A stretch of 64,000 bases of DNA from contig NZ_CP008852.1 of NCBI RefSeq assembly GCF_000725345.1, forward strand, positions 2,509,693-2,573,692. The letters run 5' to 3'. This stretch comes from Pelosinus sp. UFO1. Lineage in GTDB: Bacteria; Bacillota; Negativicutes; DSM-13327. Positions 8,436-18,255 of this stretch are shown here, piece after piece (the first letter of the stretch is position 1; the number at the start of each line of letters is the position of its first letter). The notes beneath the pieces were generated by a model. That model was given only the letters and a program-made list of their open reading frames with translations. It searched no databases and was not told where the DNA came from. Made by a program: the position numbers and the translations under genes.

Positions 8436-10400
8436 TTACATGCTGGGCAATCGTGGTAACGGAAGTTTCCACCAAGGTGTTTTTTCTTTCTCCTTATCAG
8501 ACGGCTCTGGTTTTTCCTTTGGTTGATTTTTAGGACGAATTTGGGTATCAATAACTATAGGTTCTGTTCCCTTAACAAAGGCACTGTACTCGATCTCTAA
8601 ACACCCAGGTGTAGCCCTTTTACCAGAGTCCGTACAAATCGGTATATTAGTTACTACATTGGGGGGGATAATAAAAGTTGTCGGTTTAGTGCCACTGACT
8701 ACTTGTGTCATCATTTTTCCCCACAATCCCGCTACCTGGGTACCTGAAATGCCTACTGGTGTCCTATTATCATTTCCAACATAAATGCCAACTAATAATT
8801 CAGGCGTGTAACCCATAAACCAGGCTGTTTCATAATTATCAGTTGTTCCTGTTTTACCAGCTGCCATACGCCCAATATTAGCAGGTGTACCCGTACCATC
8901 TTCAATGACACTTTGTAACATGTTTGTTAGAATATAGGCAACCTCGCTACTAAGTACAGATTGCTGTGTTATATGTGCCTCTTCTAACAACTGATCATTT
9001 TCATCAAGTACTTTCAAAATCGATATTGGCCTAGATACTATACCGCCATTTGCAAAAGCAGTATAAGCAGTTGCCATTTCAAACAAATTAACACCTTGTG
9101 TTAAGCCACCCAAAGCGGCAGCTAAATTATTATCTTGTGGAACCAAAGTGGTGATCCCCATATTCTTCGCCAAATCAAGTACTTTATCAATTCCCACCTG
9201 CTGTCCAAGCTTCACAGATGCTACATTGACTGATAAGCGAATTGCTTTTTTTAAGGTGATTGGTCCATGGAATTTTTTATCATAATTTTGTGGAGCATAC
9301 CCGTTAATATTAATTGGTTGATCAATAATAACTGAATTGGCAGTCAATCCTTGACTAAGGGCAACAGCATATACGAATGGTTTAAAAGCAGAGCCTGGCT
9401 GACGTACTTCTACCATGGTTCTATTTAGTTGACTTTCTTCATAACTACGTCCACCTACCATAGCTTTGATATAACCCGTGCGAGGATCAAGTGCTAATAC
9501 CCCACCTTGATACTGGCCTAAGACTGCTTCGGCCCCCTGCTGGACAACACTATCTAGTGTTGTATAAACTTTTAAGCCGCCCTTATATACCCGGTTGGCA
9601 CCATACCGTCCAACAAGTTCATTTGCAACATAATCAAGAAAATAAGATGCCTGTACCACTCTTTTCTTTTTGCCGATTAATACGATAGGCTGTCTTTGTG
9701 CTTCTTCGGCTTGCTTTTGTGTAACATACCCTTCCTTCACCATACCCGCGAGGACAGTCTTCCTACGTTCCAAAGCTGCCTGATTATCAATATATGGCGA
9801 ATAAAGATTTGGTCCACGTGGCAACCCTGCCAACAACGCACTTTCTCCTAACGTAAGCTCACTTGCATGTTTCCCAAAGTATACTTGAGACGCTGCTTCT
9901 ACTCCATAGGCACCTTCACCAAAATATACTTGATTTAAATATGCCTGTAAAATTTCCTGTTTGGAAAACTTACGTTCAATGATAATAGCCCAAAAAGCTT
10001 CTTTTATTTTCCGTGTAAAAGTACGCTCCTGAGTTAAAAACATGTTTTTAGCTAGCTGTTGTGTTAACGTACTTCCCCCTTCTACTAAGCCACCTGACCG
10101 CAAATTAACCCAAATAGCACGAACAATACCGATAGGATCTATACCAATATGGTTAAAAAATCGACTATCTTCGTTAGCAACAATCGCTTGCTGCAGATAG
10201 GGAGATATATTATTTATTGAAACCACAATGCGATTTTCTTCAAACAATTTCGAAATAAGCTTTCCATTAGAATCAAAAACTTGGGTTGCTGCGACTAAAT
10301 TTAAGTTTTCCAAAGAATCAATTTGTGGTGTAAAAAAAGCACATCCATTATTTGCAAATAGGCTTACAATCAGTATAACGATAATACATAAACGCTGCAT
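8436..10400 (-). CDS. Class A penicillin-binding protein (PBP1A family)
   Basis: 654 aa bifunctional glycosyltransferase/transpeptidase for peptidoglycan. The GT51 domain has the catalytic Glu in EDSRFFNH (Glu77), then GGSTLTQQLAKN (108-119) and RKIKE. The transpeptidase has SxxK in PGSAFK (Ser337, Lys340), SVN (390-392) and KTGTT (516-520). The C-terminus is a Pro/Lys/Glu-rich tail (about 620-654). The N-terminus is unusual: almost no cytosolic residues before the hydrophobic stretch (4-16), which ends in NNGC with Cys20, an imperfect lipobox. A simple membrane anchor is the safer reading. Confidence 0.93.
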   Translation of the reverse strand: MQRLCIIVILIVSLFANNGCAFFTPQIDSLENLNLVAATQVFDSNGKLISKLFEENRIVVSINNISPYLQQAIVANEDSRFFNHIGIDPIGIVRAIWVNLRSGGLVEGGSTLTQQLAKNMFLTQERTFTRKIKEAFWAIIIERKFSKQEILQAYLNQVYFGEGAYGVEAASQVYFGKHASELTLGESALLAGLPRGPNLYSPYIDNQAALERRKTVLAGMVKEGYVTQKQAEEAQRQPIVLIGKKKRVVQASYFLDYVANELVGRYGANRVYKGGLKVYTTLDSVVQQGAEAVLGQYQGGVLALDPRTGYIKAMVGGRSYEESQLNRTMVEVRQPGSAFKPFVYAVALSQGLTANSVIIDQPININGYAPQNYDKKFHGPITLKKAIRLSVNVASVKLGQQVGIDKVLDLAKNMGITTLVPQDNNLAAALGGLTQGVNLFEMATAYTAFANGGIVSRPISILKVLDENDQLLEEAHITQQSVLSSEVAYILTNMLQSVIEDGTGTPANIGRMAAGKTGTTDNYETAWFMGYTPELLVGIYVGNDNRTPVGISGTQVAGLWGKMMTQVVSGTKPTTFIIPPNVVTNIPICTDSGKRATPGCLEIEYSAFVKGTEPIVIDTQIRPKNQPKEKPEPSDKEKEKTPWWKLPLPRLPSM

Positions 10401-10466
10401 TTCACCACTCCCTTCTTAGCTTTAGTATTCCAAATCTAGGCGAAATTTACGCGCAGGAATATACCC

Positions 10467-10495
10467 TTACATGTCGAATATGCAATTTATATGAT
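10467..10495 (+). promoter_or_regulatory. Candidate sigma-A promoter of the deacetylase gene
   Basis: TTACAT (10467-10472), 17-nt spacer, TATGAT (10490-10495). The ATG at 10491 falls inside this -10 box, which supports the later start at 10551. Confidence 0.5.
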
Positions 10496-10550
10496 AAATT
10501 TCGATAAATTTTTAAAATATAATTTACAGCAAAAGATTCAGGGGGAAATT

Positions 10551-11441
10551 ATGGTAAAAAAGTATAGTCTATTTAGTATTTTTGGCCTTATTGTTATTAT
10601 TTCATTTATTTGCTTCGTATCCACTCCTCTTTCACTTGCTATACCTGCCTTACAACAAACCTCTCCGCCGACCCCCGCTTCAGAAATAAGCTCTTCACCA
10701 GATGTGTACTATATTACGGAAACCGCGAATATTGTACCAACTAACGAAAAACCTGAGTATGATATTTTTACGAATAAAGAGCGAGAAGAACGACAATTAT
10801 CAACTGTCTTACCAATAATTGAACCTTACTACGAAAGTAAAAGAGTATACTTAACTTTTGATGATGGCCCTGACCCGGAAAATACCCCCTTGGTTTTAGC
10901 CATTCTTAAGGAAAACAACATAAAAGCAACTTTTTTCTTAGTCGGAACAGAAATTGAAAAATATCCTGATATTGTAAAGCAAATCTTCATGGAAGGACAT
11001 GCTATAGGTAATCACACTTATAACCACACTTACCGTGACTTATATCAATCGCCTACTACTTATACCGAACAACTAAATCTTAATGATACTATCATTAAGA
11101 ATATCCTAACTGTACGTCCTCGCATTTCTCGAGCACCCGGAGGTTCCGCTGGGCATTTTACTAAAGAATACTGGAGTGCTCTAAAGAGGCAAGGCTATAT
11201 AGAAGTAGGATGGAATATTAGCTCGGGAGATGCTTCTGCTGCAAAAGCAAATGACATCCTCAATAATATAATGTATCAAACAACTAAAAACACTTTTTTA
11301 TGGGATCACGCTATTGTGTTACTGCATGATGGGAGGGGACATGCTGAATCCGTCAAAGCATTACCTTCTGTTATTAAATTTTATAAAGAACAAGGTTTCC
11401 AGTTTCATGTTATAAACGCAAAGACACCGCCTGCCTGGTAA
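10551..11441 (+). CDS. Secreted polysaccharide deacetylase (NodB domain, PdaA/CDA type)
   Basis: 296 aa, exported carbohydrate esterase family 4 enzyme that removes N-acetyl groups from peptidoglycan or chitin-like sugars. The start is ATG 10551, with a GGGGG Shine-Dalgarno 5 nt upstream and the signal sequence MVKKYSLFSIFGL directly after. A proline/serine-rich linker leads to the NodB domain: TFDDGPDP (metal and base Asp), NHTYNHTY (metal His), SRAPGGS, VGWNISSGDA and LLHDGRG. All five CE4 motifs are intact. It is divergent from the PBP gene, so the pair shares a 150-bp control region. Confidence 0.9.
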   Translation: MVKKYSLFSIFGLIVIISFICFVSTPLSLAIPALQQTSPPTPASEISSSPDVYYITETANIVPTNEKPEYDIFTNKEREERQLSTVLPIIEPYYESKRVYLTFDDGPDPENTPLVLAILKENNIKATFFLVGTEIEKYPDIVKQIFMEGHAIGNHTYNHTYRDLYQSPTTYTEQLNLNDTIIKNILTVRPRISRAPGGSAGHFTKEYWSALKRQGYIEVGWNISSGDASAAKANDILNNIMYQTTKNTFLWDHAIVLLHDGRGHAESVKALPSVIKFYKEQGFQFHVINAKTPPAW

Positions 11442-11462
11442 AGCATACGGTGTCTTTTTCTT
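11420..11462 (+). terminator. Intrinsic terminator of the deacetylase gene, spanning its stop codon
   Basis: A 10-bp perfect stem AAAGACACCG / CGGTGTCTTT (11420-11429 with 11448-11457) has an 18-nt loop containing the stop codon, followed by a T-run on the plus strand. It may also help end guaB transcripts, although the minus-strand T-run is poor. Confidence 0.8.
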
Positions 11463-11473
11463 TATCATAATAA

Positions 11474-12949
<1,476 letters not shown>

Positions 12950-13086
12950 TTAGGACAAGTTATTTCAAATATAATAACATATTTAAACTTACCTAATCTA
13001 CTCTTTTTTATGCAAATTTAAAATAATATTGGTATTTCTATTTCTAAAAGTTATTAGATTTGCAAAAATAAAACTAATACTATAGA

Positions 13087-13125
13087 AAATAAAGAATCCT
13101 CATTGTATTTCAATGAGAATTCTTT
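13087..13125 (-). terminator. Intrinsic terminator after the tautomerase gene
   Basis: The stem pairs AAAGAAT+CTCATTG with CAATGAG+ATTCTTT (13091-13125, one mismatch, loop about 5 nt). A moderately T-rich tail follows on the minus strand. Confidence 0.75.
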
Positions 13126-13145
13126 ATTACTTACTACGAAATATA

Positions 13146-13331
13146 TTACTTATCTAACATTAAAACTCCAGCTTTTGCTATATTACTCTTAGCTGCGTCC
13201 CGAATAACAATTGTTACTGCATCAGCAGGACAATTGGCAGTTTCCGTAATTGCTTGTGTCACTTTTTTTGCCATTTCACGTTTTTGTTCAACGGTGCGTC
13301 CCTCTATCATATCAATTTGTACGATTGGCAT
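13146..13331 (-). CDS. 4-oxalocrotonate tautomerase family protein
   Basis: 61 aa. The tautomerase superfamily uses the N-terminal proline exposed after Met removal as catalytic base, and Pro2 is present (MPIVQIDMIEGRT). EQKREMAKKVTQAI and the C-terminal beta segment match the DmpI/YwhB subgroup, and the length is typical. Neighbours do not indicate an aromatic degradation pathway, so the natural substrate is unknown. It has its own terminator and a GGAGGATGG-type Shine-Dalgarno. Confidence 0.85.
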   Translation of the reverse strand: MPIVQIDMIEGRTVEQKREMAKKVTQAITETANCPADAVTIVIRDAAKSNIAKAGVLMLDK

Positions 13332-13407
13332 AATCCATCCTCCTCATAAATTTTATATATTTCAATTCGCTATTAATCGTGAGATCCCTGCCATTTATTT
13401 CATTTTT

Positions 13408-14088
13408 TTAGTATTTAATCTTATTTTGATCTTTGTGCCGCTTATACCACCATAATCCTACGTATACACCAATTACTACTATGACTAATACGATTAGACG
13501 TGTCATGTTTTCCCCAGCAAAAACGATGTCGTGGCCAATGAGAACTTTAATAATCACTGGCGGTAATTTACCTAAAATAGTTGCTAGCATGAAATCTTTA
13601 AAACTAATGCGGCTTATCGCTGCAACAGCAGTAATAATCCCTGAAGGTGCTAAGGGGAGTAACCGAGCAATCAGCAAAGCCTTAAATCCGTTAGCAGCAC
13701 TATAATCATCCACTTGTTTCAAATATTTGCTTTTTGTAATCCACCCCGCTATAATCTGCCTAAAAAAATAGCGTGCAAAAACAAACATAACGACTGCACC
13801 AATTACTTCTCCCGTCCATGAAATAACAATTCCCCAAAACAAGCCATAAATAATACCAGCTGCACCTGACAAAATCATAAAAGGAAATACAATTGTAAAT
13901 GTCATAACAATAAATAAAATAATTGTTACAACAATTGACCATGCACCAAAACTTCGTAGATACTCTGCCAACGAAACAATATCGCCATGTTTAAGGATAC
14001 TATATGAATGTTGAAAAAAAACTGGTTGCCAAAGATATGTTGCCCCAAGTAAAAAAATCAAAAACAGCCATCCGAAAAACCTAGCCAT
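13408..14088 (-). CDS. TVP38/TMEM64 (VTT domain) membrane protein
   Basis: 226 aa, DedA-like VTT family. An N-terminal helix (about 4-20) and a helix at 48-70 precede the core signature GAAGIIYGLFWG...GEVIGAVVMFVFAR (79-108) and the re-entrant motif RLLPLAPSGIITAVAA (142-157). Two C-terminal helices end in a basic cytosolic tail. Such proteins are implicated in lipid scrambling or transport; the exact role here is unknown. A paralogue lies at 52262-52966. Confidence 0.85.
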   Translation of the reverse strand: MARFFGWLFLIFLLGATYLWQPVFFQHSYSILKHGDIVSLAEYLRSFGAWSIVVTIILFIVMTFTIVFPFMILSGAAGIIYGLFWGIVISWTGEVIGAVVMFVFARYFFRQIIAGWITKSKYLKQVDDYSAANGFKALLIARLLPLAPSGIITAVAAISRISFKDFMLATILGKLPPVIIKVLIGHDIVFAGENMTRLIVLVIVVIGVYVGLWWYKRHKDQNKIKY

Positions 14089-14184
14089 CCTAACCCTCCA
14101 TGATACTAAACAATAAGTGTCTCCAATACTGTACTATACTAAAATTCTTAGTAAAAGGCAACCAAAAAAAAGCCAGGTATCCGC

Positions 14185-14385
14185 CTACTTACTATTTATT
14201 TCACGCTGAAAAATATCACAATCGCCGCCTAACCAATTAACACAATCACTGCACCTTTGAACAAAATCATCAGGAGATACATTTAGCAGCGAATATCCAT
14301 ACCCCATAGCGTTAATAATATGCTCAAACTCTTGACACTCAACGGCAATATCTCGCATTTTCTTTTCATCATGGATAGGTTTCAT
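14185..14385 (-). CDS. Small cysteine-containing protein of unknown function
   Basis: 66 aa, not recognised. It has four Cys: one in VECQEF and three in CSDCVNWLGGDC (C-x2-C-x7-C), which could bind a metal or form disulfides. No signal peptide or membrane segment is seen. The Shine-Dalgarno GGGTGATGG lies before ATG 14385. It stands alone between the VTT gene and recG. A short hairpin plus eight T just downstream (about 14162-14182) could be a weak terminator, but the stem is poor. Confidence 0.6.
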   Translation of the reverse strand: MKPIHDEKKMRDIAVECQEFEHIINAMGYGYSLLNVSPDDFVQRCSDCVNWLGGDCDIFQREINSK

Positions 14386-14530
14386 ATTACCATCACCCCT
14401 ATTATTAATGATTTATAATAGTGTGTGCTAATTATCAATATAATATTTTTTTTTAAAAAGCTAAATCTAGGTATAAAGAGGCTACATATGTGGCACAATG
14501 ATAATGTAAATTTTCTCCTCTCCCATAATT

Positions 14531-14562
14531 GGCGACCTTATGGTCGCCCCTTTTTATTTTTT
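14531..14562 (+). terminator. Orphan plus-strand intrinsic terminator
   Basis: A perfect 7-bp GC-rich stem GGCGACC / GGTCGCC with a 4-nt loop (14531-14548) is followed on the plus strand by CCTTTTTATTTTTT. No plus-strand gene lies upstream, and on the minus strand there is no T-run after the stem, so it does not look like a recG terminator. Confidence 0.7.
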
Positions 14563-14569
14563 CGTTTTG

Positions 14570-16615
14570 TCAATTGCTAAATATTCCACCAAATTCTTGA
14601 CCAAACCGCGTAATTAATGCCGGTCGTATATAATTAAAATCTTCAGACGTAGCCATTGTGCTTTCTGCAGCCTGTCTAGCCTCTAAAAAAACACCTATAT
14701 CATTTATAATGTCCGCGATTTTTAAATCCGGTAAGCCATGTTGTCTAGTTCCAAAAAATTGTCCAGGGCCACGCATCTTTAAATCTTCTTCGGCCAGTAC
14801 AAAACCATCATTCGTTTTCGTCATAATCCCAAGCCGTTCTTGTGTTTCCGAGTTTTTGTTATCAGAGAGCAAAATACAGTAAGATTGGTGCTCACCCCTG
14901 CCAATTCGTCCCCTGAGTTGATGTAGTTGAGCCAAGCCGAAGCGTTCTGCATTCTCAATAACCATAACCGTTGCATTTGGCACGTTGACTCCAACTTCAA
15001 TCACCGTCGTAGCCACCAAAACTTTGATTTCACCACGATAAAACCCATCCATAACTAGCTCCTTATCTTTACCTTTCATCTTGCCGTGTACTAGGCCACA
15101 AGGTATACCATCTAATTCGGTTTGCATTAATTCTTCATATAACTCTACTGCAGACTGGGCATTAATCTTTTCTGATTCTTCAACTAGAGGGCAAACTACA
15201 TAAGCCTGACGCCCATTCTTAACTTCATTCTTAATAAACTCATAGACTAACCGTCTACGATCTGATCCTCTTACAAATGTTTTTATTTTTTTACGCCCAG
15301 GTGGTAATTCTCTAATCGCAGAAACGTCGAGATCTCCATATACGGTTAAAGCCATCGTCCGCGGTATGGGTGTAGCTGTCATCACCAATACGTCTGGCGC
15401 ATTCCCCTTTCCCTGTAACTGAGCTCGTTGACGAACGCCAAAGCGATGTTGTTCATCTGTAACTACTAGCCCTAGACATTGAAACTCAACTGCTTCTTGA
15501 ATCAAGGCATGGGTACCTACTACCACATGTGTTAAACCGCACTGAATCTCTTGCAAGGCTTGCTCACGAACACGCCGCGATAGTTTACCTGTAAGTATTC
15601 TTACCTTAATTCCTAATGGCACAAATATACTTGATAATGTATGAAAATGTTGCTCTGCTAGTATTTCTGTGGGAACCATCATAGCTCCTTGATAACCATT
15701 TTCAACTGTTTTAGCTAACGCCAGAGCAGCAATGACTGTTTTGCCGGAGCCTACATCACCTTGTAGTAAGCGTTGCATGGGTTTCATATCTTCCATATCG
15801 AGCTTAATCTCTAACAATACCTTTTTTTGGTCATCAGTAAGGGTAAATGGTAATTGGCCTTTCACTTGTGTAGAAACACTACTGTCAGGTCCATGTTTTA
15901 TGCCAACAGTGTTACTTCTATTTTTCTTTTTGATATATAGCAGGCCACACTGTAGCAAATATAATTCTTCAAAGACCAGCCTTCTTCTCGCACGCTGAAG
16001 CATTTCCATACTTTGAGGAAAATGAATGTTTTCAAAAGCTTCTCTACGGTCTAGCAAAGAAAATTGAGTCAAAATCGTAGAAGGTAATACTTCATGAATA
16101 TCACAATAACCATGAAGTACCTGTTTAATGATCGTTCTTAAAAAGCGCTGATTAATACTTTCACTCGCGGCATACACTGGTACAATTTTTCCAGTATCAA
16201 ACTCTTCATCTGTAATGATCTCAATTTCCGGGTTTTGAACTTCCACTTGATATGTTTTTTTTACCTTACCGGTTATGAGAAGTTCTACACCAGGCTTATA
16301 CATTTTCTTCATATGGGGCTGATTAAACCATACTAACTGAGCTACTCCAGATGAATCATTTACTGCAATTTTGGTGATATGTAAGCCAGGACGAGGTTTA
16401 CTCTCCATACAGCCGATAACCCCAGCCCTAAAAGTCTCTACTTGTCCATCCGTTACATTTCTTATCATGGTAATTTGGCTACGATCATCGTAACGATGAG
16501 GGAAATGTTCAAATAGATGACCAATTGTAAACAATCCTAATTTAGCCAAAGAATTTGCTTTTATCGGACCTACACCCTTAATATATTGAATTGGATCTCT
16601 CCAGCAATTCCCCAA
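14570..16615 (-). CDS. recG: ATP-dependent DNA helicase RecG
   Basis: About 681 aa. RecG remodels stalled forks and Holliday junctions. The N-terminal wedge (OB) domain begins with IQYIKGVGPIKANSLAKLG. The helicase domain has Walker A GDVGSGKTVIA, motif II DEQH, TATPIPRTMAL, and motifs V/VI TTVIEVGVNVP and QLRGRIGRG. The start is uncertain: GTG 16624 has its Shine-Dalgarno directly abutting, whereas TTG 16615 has GAGGGTGG at a normal distance and is preferred. The C-terminal TRFGQEFGGIF is intact. Confidence 0.94.
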   Translation of the reverse strand: MGNCWRDPIQYIKGVGPIKANSLAKLGLFTIGHLFEHFPHRYDDRSQITMIRNVTDGQVETFRAGVIGCMESKPRPGLHITKIAVNDSSGVAQLVWFNQPHMKKMYKPGVELLITGKVKKTYQVEVQNPEIEIITDEEFDTGKIVPVYAASESINQRFLRTIIKQVLHGYCDIHEVLPSTILTQFSLLDRREAFENIHFPQSMEMLQRARRRLVFEELYLLQCGLLYIKKKNRSNTVGIKHGPDSSVSTQVKGQLPFTLTDDQKKVLLEIKLDMEDMKPMQRLLQGDVGSGKTVIAALALAKTVENGYQGAMMVPTEILAEQHFHTLSSIFVPLGIKVRILTGKLSRRVREQALQEIQCGLTHVVVGTHALIQEAVEFQCLGLVVTDEQHRFGVRQRAQLQGKGNAPDVLVMTATPIPRTMALTVYGDLDVSAIRELPPGRKKIKTFVRGSDRRRLVYEFIKNEVKNGRQAYVVCPLVEESEKINAQSAVELYEELMQTELDGIPCGLVHGKMKGKDKELVMDGFYRGEIKVLVATTVIEVGVNVPNATVMVIENAERFGLAQLHQLRGRIGRGEHQSYCILLSDNKNSETQERLGIMTKTNDGFVLAEEDLKMRGPGQFFGTRQHGLPDLKIADIINDIGVFLEARQAAESTMATSEDFNYIRPALITRFGQEFGGIFSN

Positions 16616-16696
16616 AATAACCACCCTCGTAAAATAACCATTTCGATTATTACATTTTCTCTACACTACAAAAGATTTTAGCACCTATATATTAAG

Positions 16697-16724
16697 AAAA
16701 TAGGCAAATTTGTTTGCCTATTTT
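16697..16724. terminator. Terminator overlapping the DUF1858 gene stop
   Basis: A perfect 12-bp stem AAAATAGGCAAA / TTTGCCTATTTT with a 4-nt loop is T-rich on both sides and so may act in both directions. The stop codon of the DUF1858 gene lies inside the distal arm. Confidence 0.8.
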
Positions 16725-16915
16725 TTCAAGCACAATTCATTTAATTCCTTTAGCAGTGCCTCAACATCAATATCATGCATTTTAGCTCCATTTTCAATTG
16801 TCTCAGTTGCTGCTCCCATGCATCCGATACATCCCATACCATGTTTAGCAAAAACCTCACGTACCAAGGGATGAGATCGAAGAAGTTCAATGATTGATGT
16901 TTGTCTAGTAATCAC
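16718..16915 (-). CDS. DUF1858 small redox disulfide protein
   Basis: 65 aa from GTG 16915, which has a GGGAGG Shine-Dalgarno 8 nt upstream; the frame runs back to 17023 without homology. The core is SIIELLRSHPLVREVFAKHGMGCIGCMGAATETI, with the CxxC motif (GCIGC) typical of DUF1858 proteins related to the hybrid-cluster-associated redox disulfide domain, then an acidic helix. It probably takes part in thiol/disulfide chemistry or Fe-S handling; the partner is unknown. It is divergent from rpmB. Confidence 0.8.
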   Translation of the reverse strand: MITRQTSIIELLRSHPLVREVFAKHGMGCIGCMGAATETIENGAKMHDIDVEALLKELNELCLKK

Positions 16916-17017
16916 GATATATACCTCCCATCTCTTATCTATATTATTATATGTTATTTCAATATTTATGTTAAATCTCCTGCCATATAGGTCAGATAAA
17001 GAATTATCCTTAAGTCC

Positions 17018-17047
17018 TTGCATTTAGTAAGCAATTTGTGCTAAAAT
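17018..17047 (+). promoter_or_regulatory. Candidate promoter of rpmB
   Basis: TTGCAT (17018-17023), 18-nt spacer, extended -10 TGCTAAAAT with the hexamer at 17042-17047. The start codon is 55 nt downstream. Confidence 0.5.
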
Positions 17048-17101
17048 ACTAATGTTATTGTAATAAGGATATCTTGTCCTTCATCAAAGGAGGTGGAATA
17101 C

Positions 17102-17293
17102 ATGGCAAATCTTTGTGAAATCTGCAGTAAAAGCCTAACTAGCGGCTCTAATGTCAGCCACTCTCACTTAAAAACTAAACGCACTTGGAAACCCAACATC
17201 CAACGGGTTAAAGCGGTTGTTAACGGTGAAACAAAACGAATTAATACTTGCACTCGTTGTTTACGTTCTGGAAAAGTTCAGCGTGCTATCTAA
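17102..17293 (+). CDS. rpmB: 50S ribosomal protein L28 (zinc-type)
   Basis: 63 aa. MANLCEICSKS and the C-terminal CTRCLRSGKVQ provide two CxxC pairs, so this is the zinc-binding (C+) form of L28. The central HLKTKRTWKPNIQRVKA is standard. ATG 17102 has a perfect AAAGGAGG Shine-Dalgarno; three residues of upstream frame were dropped. It is a single-gene unit with its own promoter and terminator, in a region otherwise read from the other strand. Confidence 0.97.
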   Translation: MANLCEICSKSLTSGSNVSHSHLKTKRTWKPNIQRVKAVVNGETKRINTCTRCLRSGKVQRAI

Positions 17294-17335
17294 TTTTATT
17301 TAAAAATCATTATAGATTATAATTAGGGCACAATA

Positions 17336-17362
17336 AAAAGACTGGGAAATTCCCAGTCTTTT
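17336..17362. terminator. Bidirectional terminator between rpmB and hslO
   Basis: A 13-nt arm pair AAAAGACTGGGAA / TTCCCAGTCTTTT is followed by T-rich tracts on both strands. It can end rpmB on the plus strand and hslO on the minus strand. Confidence 0.9.
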
Positions 17363-17369
17363 CTTTTTG

Positions 17370-18245
17370 CTATTCTCCTTTAATTAGGGTTAATACTAGC
17401 TCAAGATCGCCTTTGTTAAATTGATATTTTTCACTGCAAAATGGGCAACACACTTCCGCATGTCCATCGGTAACGAGAATATCATTAATTTCCATTTCAC
17501 CAAGACTAACAAGCACTTTCTGTACGCGTTCATAAGAACAAGGACACTCAAATTGCAGGGGAACTTCTTCATACATACTAACTGGTAAGCCTGCAAAAAT
17601 TCTATTGATAATACCTGCAGCATCAATGCCCTCACTTACCAATTGAGAAACTGGGGGTAGTGCTGCTATATTCTTCTCTATTTGGCTTAAAACTTCATCA
17701 TCTGCATCAGGTAAAGCTTGCACCATAAATCCACCTGCCGCTGTTACCGTTAAATCTGGTTGAACTAAAACACCTAAGGCTACCGTTGAAGGTGTTTGCT
17801 CTGATACTAATAAATAATTAGTGATATCCTCTGCTATTTCACCACTAACTAAATCTGCATTGCCAGTAAAAGGCTGTTTTAAGCCTGTAAATCTTGTAAC
17901 AGAAATTTGTCCATTACCAACGCCTGCCCCAACGTCAAGTTTATTACCACGTAAAGGCAAATCAACATGTGGGTTTCTTACATAGCCCCGTACACTTCCA
18001 CTAGCATGAGCATCCGTGACAATTTCACCAAGCGGCCCATCTCCAGAAATACGAATTGTAATACTTTCATCGGTTTTAAGATTGACAGCTAACAATAATG
18101 CTCCAGTCATGGTACGCCCTAGGGCTGCCGCAGCGACTGGATAACAATCATGGCGCTTTCTTGCCTCTTCAACTAATGTAGTAGTTACTGCGGCAAAAGC
18201 GCGCACCCCACCAACTGTAGTCGCTCTTATAATATGATCGCCCAT
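17370..18245 (-). CDS. hslO: Redox-regulated chaperone Hsp33
   Basis: 291 aa cytosolic holdase activated by oxidation of a zinc centre. The N-terminal substrate-binding domain has GALLLAVNLK and DGPLGEIVTDA. The C-terminal redox switch carries the four zinc cysteines as CPCSYERV (C-x-C) and CPFC (C-x2-C) with the expected spacing of about 30 residues. The length is normal. It is followed by a shared terminator and preceded by a phosphodiesterase gene 10 nt away, so the two are probably co-transcribed. Confidence 0.95.
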   Translation of the reverse strand: MGDHIIRATTVGGVRAFAAVTTTLVEEARKRHDCYPVAAAALGRTMTGALLLAVNLKTDESITIRISGDGPLGEIVTDAHASGSVRGYVRNPHVDLPLRGNKLDVGAGVGNGQISVTRFTGLKQPFTGNADLVSGEIAEDITNYLLVSEQTPSTVALGVLVQPDLTVTAAGGFMVQALPDADDEVLSQIEKNIAALPPVSQLVSEGIDAAGIINRIFAGLPVSMYEEVPLQFECPCSYERVQKVLVSLGEMEINDILVTDGHAEVCCPFCSEKYQFNKGDLELVLTLIKGE

Positions 18246-18255
18246 GATTCCCCTC

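Noticed and set aside
14160-14184. Strong terminator behind the small Cys protein gene
   Set aside because: There is a run of eight T on the minus strand, but the preceding stem has only about three good pairs, so it is mentioned under the gene rather than called.
14388-14510. 38-codon minus-strand frame from a TTG, ending in an ATGA overlap with the small Cys protein gene
   Set aside because: The GGAGAGGAG sequence is about 16 nt from the TTG, too far, and the composition follows the AT-rich background.
17396-17635. 79-codon frame inside hslO on the same strand
   Set aside because: Out-of-frame shadow of the Hsp33 redox domain, without a ribosome-binding site.
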